Positions 7,578 to 19,500 of a stretch of DNA of 64,000 bases are shown piece by piece. Source of the DNA: Hemicordylus capensis (taxonomy: Eukaryota; Chordata; Lepidosauria; Squamata; Cordylidae); assembly GCF_027244095.1 (NCBI RefSeq), contig NC_069662.1:12240501-12304500 (forward strand). The letters are read 5' to 3'. A program made the position numbers and the translations under genes. A model generated the notes under the pieces. The model ran no database searches. It saw nothing but the letters and a program-made list of their open reading frames with translations, and was not told the origin of the DNA. Each line of letters opens with the position of its first letter. The stretch's first letter is position 1.

Positions 7578-10500
7578 ATGGGACGGAAGCGAAAAGCCCC
7601 CGAGGCCCAGAATGGGGAGCCCAGCTCCACGGGGGCCGAGCTGGAATTGCGCTGGGAGTGGGAGAGCAGTGAGGGTTGGCAGCAATTCCTGCCTGAGCAG
7701 AGTGAGGCCCTGAGCCAGGCGGCCAGGTAAGTCAGAGGGACCTTTGATCCCCGGGACAAGGCATGTCGTCGTTGGCCAGGCTTCTGTGATGTGGGTTCTG
7801 TGCTTTCTGCAGGGCAGGAAAGCTCACTGCCAGCATTGGGGAGTCCTCTGTTGACCTGCGCGAGATGGTGCAGCGGGATAAACAGACGGGGCAAGAAACG
7901 CATGTGGCTGCTGCTGTCCAGGATCGAGACTCCTGTGAGTGAGGTTTGGGATGGTAGGTCGTGCCCTTTTTGGAGGTGTAATCCTGGCGCATCGCACTTC
8001 TGTTGGGCCCCCACTAGCTCAGGGATTCCCAAGGAAGTGGTTGTTGTAGTGATTAGAGTGCTGGACTAGGAGCCGGGAGACCCGAGTTCAAATCCCCATT
8101 CAGCCATGGTACTAGCTGGGTGACTCTGGGCCAGTCACTTCTCTCTCAGCCCAACCTACTTCACAGGGTTGTTGTGAGGAGAAACCTAAGTATGTAGTAC
8201 ACCGCTATGGGCTCTTTGGAGGAAGAGCGGGATATAAATGTTAATAATAATAATAATAATTATTATTATTATTATTATTACATTTATAGTTTTGGCTTGT
8301 GGCTGTAACATTAAAGAACTTGAACTTACACTTATATCCTGCTCTTCCTCCAAGGAGCACAGAGTGGTGTACTACATACTTGAGTTTCTCCTCACAACAA
8401 CCCTGTGAAGTAGGTTAGGTTGAGAGAGAAGTGACTGGCCCAGAGTCACCCAGCTAGTTTCATGGCTGAATGGGGAATTGGACTTGGGTCTCCCCGGTCC
8501 TAGTCCAGCACTCTAACCGCTACACCACACCAGCTCTCTTATTAAGCAGTTAAGAGCTCTTGTGAGCTAAAGGACCCAGCCACAGAGGAGGCTCTCTGCT
8601 AGTCTCTGCATGATTCATTGATCTGGTCTTGAGCTGGTTTACACATGCAGCAAAATGAGTTGGAAGAGTCCTGAGGTTATAGAATGGATTGTGGCCCTGG
8701 AGACTGCTGCTGTGGAGTCACATTTATGAGCATTGCCATGCTAACACAAGGAGCAGGCTAGGCATGAGGTTCTCGGACTGTGATTTGTAGAGCATCAGTC
8801 TGCGAGCACTATCCAGGTGCTCACAGAAAGGCTGCAGGACAGCTGAGAAATCAGCTTTATTTTATTTTATTTTTACTTTATTGCACTTCATTTTCTATTT
8901 TTTGTGAGTTATGAGCTGTGATTTAGCTTATTTAAAAATAAGCTAAATCTAAAATAAGCTAAAAGATTGACTTAAAACAAAGCATGGCCTCTATTGTGCA
9001 TTGCCATGCGCAGTGCCAGGAAAGGGAACATGAGTACCTCTGAGGACACCCTGATTGCCCATTTCTCACCCTAGTTGAGCCCTGTGTAGAGATTAGCATC
9101 TTCTGCATTGCCACATTGCTACCAATATTCTTGTTTCCTCCCCTGCCCCTTACACTGCCCTGGGTGGGTGCAGATTTCATCTGGCTGTGGGAAGGCGATC
9201 AAAAAGGCGACTGGCTTCCGTACCCCGCGGACACCTGCCTGGCCTTGCAGGCAGCAAGGAATGGTAATAGAGAGCCCACGGTTGAAGTAACGGTCGGCCG
9301 GACACGTTACAAGTTGGATACGACTCGCATGGTGCAGATCAACAGCCGGACCGGATTTGAACGGCTGATGGAATGCAGGGAGTCAGGTACGAGGATACAG
9401 GTTTTTATACTTTTAGGGCATGTGGATGTTTAAGCTAAGTTCAGGGCCCAGCCTGTTGCGATCTGTAAATGACCGCAGAGATGTGGGTTTTCTGGAAAAT
9501 TTTGAATTGGAAATTTTTCCCAAAAATGTTTTCAGGAAAATTTCCCATATGTATTTAATCGTTTCATAAACGGCATATTTCCCCCACCCCACCCTCTCAA
9601 AAAACCCTGTATTGTACAAAATTGCTGATGCCCTAAATAGATTGTGTTCTGATTTGGCATGTTATTTGACCTATATATTTACTAAAAACCAAAACCCTTC
9701 CATATTTCTCTCCTGTCTACAAATCAATAAAACATATATGTAGTCTCTCAAACACTTCCTAGGGGTAATTGCTTGAAAAAACATTAATTGCAATTTTGAA
9801 ATTGTTAAGCTTGACTGATATGGCATTGACATCTGTTCATTGTTAGTGACGTATTTTGTGAAATAATGCCATTTTAGAAATTGAACATTTTCCACAGAAA
9901 AAAGTATGGAACAATTTTCTGGAATTTTTTACATTTTGAAAAGTGTTCCATAGATTCATGTGTTCTCCTCCCCTTTTGGAAGAAGAAGTTTGAATAGGTA
10001 GGATTAAGCTGTCTATGGATAAGAACGATTAATTAGTTGGCCCAGTTTATTTCTTTTATCATACTTCTATACTGATACAAACATCTCTAGGTGGAGTACA
10101 TATTAAAACACATCAAATATTAAAGCTGTATAGAACAAAAATTCATAATACTGATAAAACCAAAAGCACAGATAAAAACACACTAAATTTAAAAAAAAAA
10201 TCAGTTAAAAGCCTGGGAAAACAGGTATATCTTGAGGGTCTTCCTGAAAACAAATTAATCAAGAAGTCCAGAAATTAAGAACATAAGAAAACCTATCTAG
10301 ATCATGCCAAAGGCCCATCCAGTCCAGCATCCTGCGTCACACAGTGACCAACCAGGTGCATCTGGGAAGCCCCCAAGTGGGGAAAAGAAGGCAACTGCTC
10401 CCTCCTATTGGTCTTCCTTAGCACCTGATGTTCAGGGGCATGTCCCCCGATCCAATAGCTAGTAGCCATTGATAGCCCTATTCTCCATGAATTTGTCCAG

Positions 10501-13500
10501 TTCCCCTTTAAAAGTGTCTGGATTGCTGGCCATCACCACACCTGCTTCTTTTATCTGTTCTGAATTTCACAGCATTTAGGTTCCACGGGTGATTCCATAT
10601 TCTTATAGGACTGTGCGTGTGAGTGTGTGTGTGAGAGAGAGAGATCTCCCCATCAACTTCATCCACACCATGCATCTATAACGGAAAGCTGTTTTGGCCT
10701 CACTCATTCACTCACTTGCATGAAACTCCCAGACCAAACCGCAAAAGATAGAAGCATGCCATTTTTGCAGGTAGACCGCAGCCTTCACCCAGACTACCAC
10801 AAAACCAAACCAAAAGCCTCCAAAAATTCATTAATGTCCCGGAAAATGTGGAAACAGTCTCCCGATTGAAAGCTTGGGGAATAAGATCTCATACAGCTAG
10901 GAAAGGCCTAGAGTCACGGAGGAATAAGTCGTTCAGTTTGCAAGCCCTTTTACTAGTAATTTTACAAGTTCAGTAGTGCCTTGTGAAGCCACTGAGCCCT
11001 CTCTCCCTCCTTCCCTGGATCGATCCTTCCCCCCCATCTCTTGAAAGGTCAAGCCCCAGGAGTCTTGGGAGTGACTCAGTAAGAGGATTGGAAAGAAGCA
11101 GGTTCTAGTGTGACAACCAGAAGACAGACCAAATGCTGTGCAGGGTGTGGGAAGAGGCACTAGGCAGTTACTGGGGTTGGAATGGAACAGCTTTAGAAAA
11201 GAGCCAGAAAAAGAGAAGCCAAGGAGGGTTCTGTGAGAGCCCGGCTTGCTTCCCATGCTGAAGGCCCTGGACGGTGCCAGGAGTTGTATCTGAAGTGCAG
11301 GAAACTCTGGCGGTGGTCCAGATCCAGCCGGCATCTTCCTGCTCTGCTCACAGCATAAGTGACCCAGGAGTCCACTTGCATTCTGCTCTTTGTTGCTCAG
11401 ATGCTGCGGCGACGGAGGATGGAGGATCCCAGCTCAGCAGCAGCTCCTCTGCTGCCGAAGGCCCCGTGGCAGCAAAGAAGGCCCGGAACAGAGCGGGCAC
11501 CCCAGCATCGCAGGGAGGAGGGGATGGCGCAGGTAAGGGCCAAGGAAATGGTAGGTCAGCCTGTGGCCGAAATCCCCAACCAGAGACCAATCCCCAGGGT
11601 CTCTGCAAGTGGCTGATGGCCGCCTCGAGGGAGAAGGACGGAAATACACATCCTCTTGTAGGATACCTGTTGTGGGTCTGTGCAACTTCGGTCTGGACTG
11701 TGCCACACACTTTCGTGGGTATAAGTATGAACAGTCTTTAAAATGTGCTTTAAAAAAAATCCAGGATTTTCAGGGTGCTATGTCCTGCTCACCAGAGCCA
11801 AAGTCCATTCTGGTGGGGTGAGATTTCAGAATCTACACAGCCATGCCTGTGTAGAGGAGAGCTTGTCTTGTGGTAGCAAGCATGACTTGTCCCATTAGCT
11901 AAGCAGAATCTTCCCTGGTTGCATTTGAATAGGAGACCACATGTGAGCACTGTAAGATATTCCCCTTCAAGGGATGCATCTAGGTTCCAAGTTCCCTCCC
12001 TGGCATCTCCAAGATAGATTCCTGAGAGAGATTCCTGCCTGCAACCTTGGAGAAGCCGCTGCCAGTCTGTGAAGACAATCCTGAGCTAGATAGACCAAGG
12101 GTCTGACTCAGTATATGGCAGCTTCCTATGTTCCTAACTCTGGAGTTCTCCAACTTGGGTCCCAGAATGTTTTTGAGCCACAGCTCCATCATCCCAGCCA
12201 CAAGAGCCAAAGGCCATGATGGGAGTTGTAGCCCAACATCTGGACTACAAGACACCCTCTAACCCGTGTCCTGAGTCTAACTGAGACTCTAACCTGAGAA
12301 GCCCCTCTAACCCATGGCCTCGTGGCCATGGGTCTGCAGATGTGGTTGGACTACAACTCCCATCATCCCCACCCACATTGTGCTTAGGGATGATGGGAGC
12401 TCTAGTCCAACCACATCTGGGGACCTAAGATTGGGGACCCCAGCTCTCACCTGCCTCTTTATCTCCCTTTAGAGGCTGTGAAGACGTTGATCGTGAAGGG
12501 GAAAGCTCCTGTGGATCCAGAATGCACAGCCAAGCTGGGGAAAGTAAGGCACCACCTTGCATGAATGTGAAGAGTTTAAGAGGAATCATGCAGGAACGGG
12601 AGTCAGAACAAGAAGAGTCAGTCTAGCTCAGGCTGTCAGCAGTGGCCGGCCGGCTGCCTCCAGGATTTCAAACGGAGGGCACAATAGCTCTTCTTTGGCA
12701 AGCTTTACCTCGGAGGCCAGCAACTAGGAACCCCTACTGCTAACTGAACAAAGAGGCACTTTTCAAAGCAGGGATTCTCATACATTTATCAGGAGGAGAG
12801 CAACTGGCCCTATCCAACCCCAGCACAGCATCCCTCCAGTAGCTGTTGTTAGTGTTGACCTTTATATCTCTTCTTTAGATTGTGAGCCCTTTGGGGACAA
12901 GGAGCCATCTTATTTGTTTATTCTTTAGTTTTCTGTGTAAACAGCTTTGGAAACTTGGTTGAAAAGCAAAGTGATTGGTATATAAAAAGATCGTGGGCGA
13001 GCAGTGACTATAGTCATGGGACCTTTTGTGGGGTGGTTGAGGAGTTGGCTTGTCATCCAGTCCGTCCTTCCTTCCATCCTTCAAGTTGGTTGCTAACTAG
13101 GAAAGCTTGTCTTCTATGGATTTGGCAGTTCTAACCATATCACTGCACATGTCCCCCTAAAAACCCCTTGACCCATATGGTGAGTCTTTGCACTCAGAGC
13201 ATCATTGGGTAATGGCTGCCCATGTAGCATCTGAAACCCAGAAGTAGCGTTGCAGGTGAACAGTGTTTGTGGCCGCTAGAGGCCTGGTGCTCTTGTACCT
13301 TTGTGCTGAAAATAACCTCTTTATTTCTCTCTCTCTTTCTCTTTCTTACCCCTTTTGTGTTCCTTCCCTCCATGTTCTGACCCACAACAGGCTCACATTT
13401 ATTGCGACGGAGAAGACGTTTATGATGTGATGTTAAACCAGGTGAGTGGACGATACCCAGCTTTCATTGAGAGGGGACTCTGGGTGGTTAAAGCAGAGGA

Positions 13501-16500
13501 CAGCCCTGGTATATTAGCATCTAGAGCAGGGCTACTCAACAGCAGCCTTCTGGCTATGTTTGGACTACAGCTCCCAGCATCCGCTACCAGTTGAGGAAGT
13601 TGAGGAACCATGAAGTAGAGTGTTGGATTTTGACTGGGAAGATCTAGGCTGAAATTTCTGGTAGTTTTGAAGTTATAAGGATGGGAGAGCCATATCCGCT
13701 TTCCTTGGTGCGGGAGCTGGTGGGCATGTACAAATATTAATAATATAAAGCTGCTTGGGCCTCACTAACTGACTGATTGACAAGAAACTCCTAGCCCAAA
13801 CCACAAAAGATAGAAACCTACCTTTTGCAGGTGGGTTCCAGACTTCATCCACCAAAAAAAATCCAAACCTCCAGAAAAATTCATTACTTCCCTGGAAAAA
13901 CCAGACCAACTCTCACATTAGAGGCAATGGGGAATGAGACCTCATTGAGCTACACAAAGACTACAGTCACAGATGCCATGGAGTCATACAGCCTAGAGGC
14001 TGGCTTGCAAACTGCAAGCCATTTGCTGTATCTGTCTATGATATATAAACCATTTTGGGCCTCACTGACCAACTGACATGAAACTTCCAGACTAAACCCC
14101 AAAAGATAGAAACATGCCATTTTCGCAGGTGGGTTCCAGACCTTGCCCAGACTACCAAGAAAAATCCAAAATCCATATCCCTCCAAAATATATTATTGTT
14201 CCAGAAAATGCAGAAAAACTCTCCCAATGGAAACCATGGGGAATGCGCGTTCATAGAGCTAGGAACATAATAACAGCCCTGTTGAATCAGGCCCAGGGTG
14301 TATCTAGTCCAGCATCCTGTTTCACACAGTGGCCCACCAGATGCCTCCAAGAAGCCCACAGGCACAGGGTAAGGGCTCGTCCTCTCTCATGTTGCTCCCC
14401 TGCAACTGGTATTTAGCAGCATCTTGCCTCTGAGGCTGGAGGTGGCTCAGAGCCACCAGACTATTAGCATATTCATAGACTTGCCCTCCATAACTTTGTC
14501 TAAGCCCCTTTTAAAGCCATCCAAACTAGTGGCCATCACCACTTCCTGTGGCAGAGAATTCCATAGGTTAATTATGTACTACCTTTTGTTGGTCCCAAAT
14601 TTCCCGACCTTCAGTTTCATGGGATGACCCTTGGTTCTAGTGTTGTGAGAGAGGGTGAAACATTTCTTTCTGTCCACTCTTTCTACTCCATGCATAATTT
14701 TATACATCTCTAGCATGTCCCCCCACAGTCGCCTTTTTTCCAAACTAAAAAGCCCCAGGTATTGTAGCCTTGCCTCCTAAGGAAGCTGCTCCAGGCCCCT
14801 GATCATCTTGGTTGCCCTCTTCTGCACCTTTTCCAGTTCTATGATGTCCTCCTTAAAGATACGGTGATCAGAACTGTACACAGTGTTAGATTTGTATAAG
14901 GCCATTATAATATTAGCATTTTTATTACCAGTCCCCTTCCTAATGATCCCTGGCATGGAATTTGCCTTTTTCACAGCTGCTGTGCACTGAGCCAACACTC
15001 TCAACAAGCTCTCCACCACGAGCTGTGCCTCTAGGAAAAGCCTAGAGTCACAGAGAAATTAGATGTTCATGGGCATGCAAACTTCAATCCTTTTTACAAG
15101 TATGAAATAAAGACAGAGCCTTCTTCACCAAAAAATGATGGTCTACTGGCAGCCTGTAGAGCAGCAGAACAGCTGCATAATGGATTTTGTCCATTGTCTT
15201 GACACCTCCCATTTCCGAATGCATGGCTGCATCACATCATCTAACAGAGGACTCTTCTAGACACTGATATTTTCCAACATCAGCTCAAATCACCAAGGCA
15301 GGGGGAGGGTGGCAATCCGCACTAAGAATGTTATGTTATTTTCTTAGCACCATCTGCTGGCAGTCTACAACAATCTGTGAAAAACCATCTTTTCTCATAC
15401 ATATTTTGAAAAAAATATATATTTTCTCATATTTTGAAAAAAGACGGTTTCACTGATTGCTGCAGGAGGCACTACAAATATGATGTGACCTTCCTCTTCT
15501 TAGTGTGGGTTCCCCATTTCTTTTTCCGTGGGAATTTGAGCTAATTTTGGAATATATTAGCATCTGGAAAGGTCCATAGAAGATTCATTCAAGGGAATTG
15601 GAGAGTAATTTGCTAAGATCCTGCACCCACTGCAGATTCTCTTGAGTGGGGAATTAGGCCAGGTTGGTAGGTGAGATAACTGGAGAAAATAAGGGGCAAA
15701 GTACAATCTGTGTATATATTTTTAATCCTGCCTGTGTCTTCTTGGTTCCTCCCAGACAAACCTCCAGTTCAACAACAACAAATACTACATCATCCAGTTG
15801 TTGGAGGAGGATGACGCCAGGAGCTACAGCGTCTGGATGCGCTGGGGGCGGGGTGAGTCCCGGGTGGAGAATTGGAATCTGAGTCATTGCAAAGGCATGA
15901 GGAGGGGGTTTACCAAAGTGGTGGGGACTGGCTTTTAAAGCAAGCGGGTCTCCAACTTGCCTTGGTAGCCACAGCCTTTGACTTGAAAGTGAAGTTTTGC
16001 CAAAGTGAAAGTAAAGTTTTGCCAAATTATGTCGTAAGCCATTCATGTAAATAGCTTAAAAAAATAAGATGATACATTTGTGGAGGATGATTGGTCAGTG
16101 GCCATTAGGTACAATATCTGAAGATGGCACTGCCAAGTTGAGTGGCAGTAAAGTTCTGGTTAGCAAAGGGCGATTGTCCATAGACAAAGAACAGAAGAAA
16201 GACATTGCCTTAGGGCCCTGCTAGTGAACCGCATGGAATCCGACTGCCTGCTGTCAGAGGAGAAGTCCTAGGCTGGATGGTTCTTTGTTCTGACTTGGCA
16301 AGGAAGAGCAGATCTCATTCTTTTTAGTGTTTTCCCCAAGTTCAAACTTGTAGAAAATATGCCCTTCAGCAAGGACTCCTGGGTTGTCTCCCTAGATCTA
16401 AGAAGTGACTCTTTCTCCCCAACACCCTTCGCTCTATTCACACATGATGTTGAACACATGTACTGCCATCCGCACCATGCATACTAGGGGCCTGTACCCA

Positions 16501-19500
16501 GGTTCATTTTTAAAATAAAGCAAGTACAGTCATTTACATAAAATATGTATGAGTATACAGACATCTGTACTCTCATACAACACTATGAGGTCATTCACAC
16601 AATCAAAATCTGTGTTCTACCCAGGTTTGGGAACTGTGTGTGCTCCCAGTTTTCGGTTTTGTGGAATCAAAGTAGGACGAGAAGAGTTTCCTCCTACCTT
16701 GCTAACACACAATCAATTCTACCCAGGTTTTCCTCCTACCTTGCTTCCACACAACCAAAAATTGGGAGCACACACAGCTCCCAAACCCAGGTAGAACACA
16801 ATTTTTGATTGTGTGATTGACCTCTATGACTGAATAAGGTTCTTCTGGTGGTTTTTTCCTGCCCTTTCCCTTCTTTTATTATCATTTTCTTTCTGTCTCC
16901 TTCCTAGTGGGCAAGGCAGGTCAGCACTCACTTGTGAACTGTGCCGGAGACTTAGCTAAAGCCAAAGACCTCTTCACCAAAAAGTGAGTCAAGCTGAAAC
17001 TCCTTGAGAACTCCCCATCCCATCCCATCCCTGTGCCTTGCCTCCCTCAAGGGGATCCGTCTCTTCCCTCTGCCTATCTTAGGTTCATGGATAAAACCAA
17101 GAATGAGTGGGCCAAGCGCAGCAGCTTCCAGAAGGTTCTGGGCAAATATGACCTCCTCCACATGGACTACGAAGCCAACGAAGATGTGGGTATTTTGGAT
17201 TGGGGAGAAGGTTTAGGGCCTGAGAGTGCTCTTCCTCGTAAGCTCATCTTCTGCATCCCTGCTAGGGTGAAGAAGCAGCCGCTTCACAGAGGACAGCCTC
17301 CTGTCCTGAGCCAGTGTCACAGCTGGACTTGCGGGTGCAGGGCCTGGTGGAGCTGATCTGCAACATCCGCACCATGGAGGAGATGGTGATGGAGATGAAG
17401 TATGACACCAAGAAAGCACCTCTAGGTATGTGACCCTAGCCTCCTGTCTTAGGTGTTCATCTTAGTTTAGGGTGGGGGTTCTCAACCTCTCTGCACCTGC
17501 AGACCCTCCAGGTCCTCAGATTTTACCCATGGACCCCAACCCCATTTATATAATACAGGGGTTCCCAACCTTGGGTCTCCAGGTGTTGTTGGACTACAAC
17601 TTCCATCATTTTCCTAAGTATCTTGAAAGTTTTCTCTTTAACTCAATTCAACATCTTTCCATCGGTGTGGTTGGAGGATAGATTTTTTTAAAATCAAGCT
17701 TATCATTTATATAAATGCCTGTGTGAATTAGGAGAAGTAGAAACCATAGGGCATATTTTACTTTATTGTGTGTTATAGTAACCCACATAGCAAATTGGTA
17801 ACTCTTCTTTTGTCTGAATTACCGGGTAGGTCAGAGGAAACTTATGTGTTGTATCTTCTCTCCGACAAGAATGCATGCATAACTTTTAGTGTTGTGAAAT
17901 TCTGTGCTGTAGCATATAAAACTCACCATGAAATTATAAAGACTCCCCTTACTGCAGTTTATTGAAATAAGCAAGTAAATTTAAGGATCATACAGGAATA
18001 ATTTTGTTTACAAGGTGAATGTGTTATTTGTGCTAATTTAGACTGCTGCAGATGGCTTTATTGTGTTCTGCATGGCTTATTGTGATGCATACTGGTCACA
18101 GAAGGTAATAAAGGTTGGATGGTGGATTGCCATCATCCTCAGCCACAGTGACCCCCTGGCCTTCAGGTACGAGGCCATAGCTCAGAGGTAGAGCATCTGC
18201 TTTGCATGTAGACGGTCCTGGCTCAATCTTTGACATCTCCAGGGAGGGCCAGGAGGACTCCTGCTGAAACCTTGGAGAGCCCCTGCCAGTCAGGGTAGGC
18301 AATGCTGAGCTAGGTGGGTGTTCTTGGGGGCCTTACTGTCATGGCAGTAATATCTGTCATTGGCTCCGTTATTTTGGATAGCTTTCACCTTTTTCTCAGA
18401 CTGTATATCATTCTGCTTCTTTCTTTTCTTTTTTGTGTAATTTTATATTATGGCTTTTAAGCAGTTTGGATACTCCCCCGGATGTTTTTGGTCATAAGAA
18501 CAGCCCTGCTGGATCAGGCCCAAGGCCCATCTAGTCCAGCATCCTGTTTCACACAGTGGCCCACCAGATGCCCCTGAGAAGCCTACAGGCAGGAGTTGAG
18601 GGCATGCCCTCTCTCCTGCTGTTACTCCCCTGCAACTGGGACTCAGAGGCATCCTGCCTTTGAAGCTGGAGGTGGCCCGTAGCCCTCCAACTAATAGCCG
18701 ATGATAGACCTCTCCTCCATGGTTATCCAAACCCCTCTTAAAGCCATCCAGGTTGTTGGAGGTCACCACATCTTGTGGCAGAGAATTCCACAAGTGGATT
18801 ATGCGTTGTGTGAAAAAGTACTTCAGTTTGTTGGTCCTAGATTTCCTGGCAATCAATTTCATGGGATGACCCCTGGTTCTAGTGTGATGTGTGAGAGAGA
18901 ATAATCTCTCTCTCTCCACTTTCTCCACACCATGCATGATTGCATAGAACTCCATCATGTCTCCCTGCAGTCATCTTTATTCTAAGCTAAAAAGCCCCAG
19001 GTGCTGCAGCCTTGCCTCATAAGGAAGGTGCTCTAGGCCCCTGTTCATCTTGGTTGCCCTGTTCTGCACCTTTTCCATTTCTACAATGTCCTTTTTTAGA
19101 TGTGGTGACCAGAATTGTACACAGTACTCCAGGTGTGGCTGCACCATAGTTTTGTATAAGGGCATTATAATATTAGCCATTTTATTTTCAATTGATGTTT
19201 TGTTTTCGGGTCGCTGGCGATAGGTTGTGGCTGTTAAATATTAGAAGCTAATGCTGAGAAGTTGCTGCTGTTGTGGAATTTTATTGTGAAAGATGGAAAA
19301 TAAGAAGGAAATTGCTAGGTGATTCTGTATAAAGCTTAGTTCTCACACAAGGTCTTTTCTGAACTTTGTTTTCAGGTGTACTCATTCATTTGGGGGGGGG
19401 AATGTGGGGTGGGGCAGAGAATGCTGAGCTTCAGAAAGATGTGCAGAATGTGGGATTTATTAAGAGACTGTAACTTTACGCCATCTAAAACCAGGGACCT

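Larger units (their letters stand above)
7578..9386 (+). other. PARP2: PARP2 exons 1-3: tandem WWE domains
   Basis: WWE domains are about 70-residue modules that in RNF146 and Deltex-type proteins bind iso-ADP-ribose or partner proteins. The first copy spans exons 1-2: [14 protein letters not shown], then [14 protein letters not shown]. The second is nearly all in exon 3: [16 protein letters not shown], then [19 protein letters not shown]. Both keep the two tryptophans, the acidic residue between them and the MxQ strand. Exon 3 is 213 bp with phase 1 at both ends, so skipping it would keep the frame. Mammalian PARP2 has only a short disordered N terminus here. I infer a PARP that could read as well as write ADP-ribose. 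Confidence 0.85.
12473..17185 (+). other. PARP2: PARP2 exons 5-9: DNA-binding linker and WGR domain
   Basis: The segment begins [20 protein letters not shown] and continues [17 protein letters not shown] and [13 protein letters not shown]. The WGR motif is [15 protein letters not shown], split between the exons at 15852 and 16908. The end is [13 protein letters not shown] and [13 protein letters not shown] domains bind the broken DNA end and pass the signal to the catalytic part. The exon 13391-13441 is only 51 bp. Confidence 0.92.

Noticed and set aside
18443-19180. Reading frames as host genes
   Set aside because: The residues are CR1 reverse-transcriptase C-terminal sequence; likewise at 14777-15019 and 38392-38685 (LINE).
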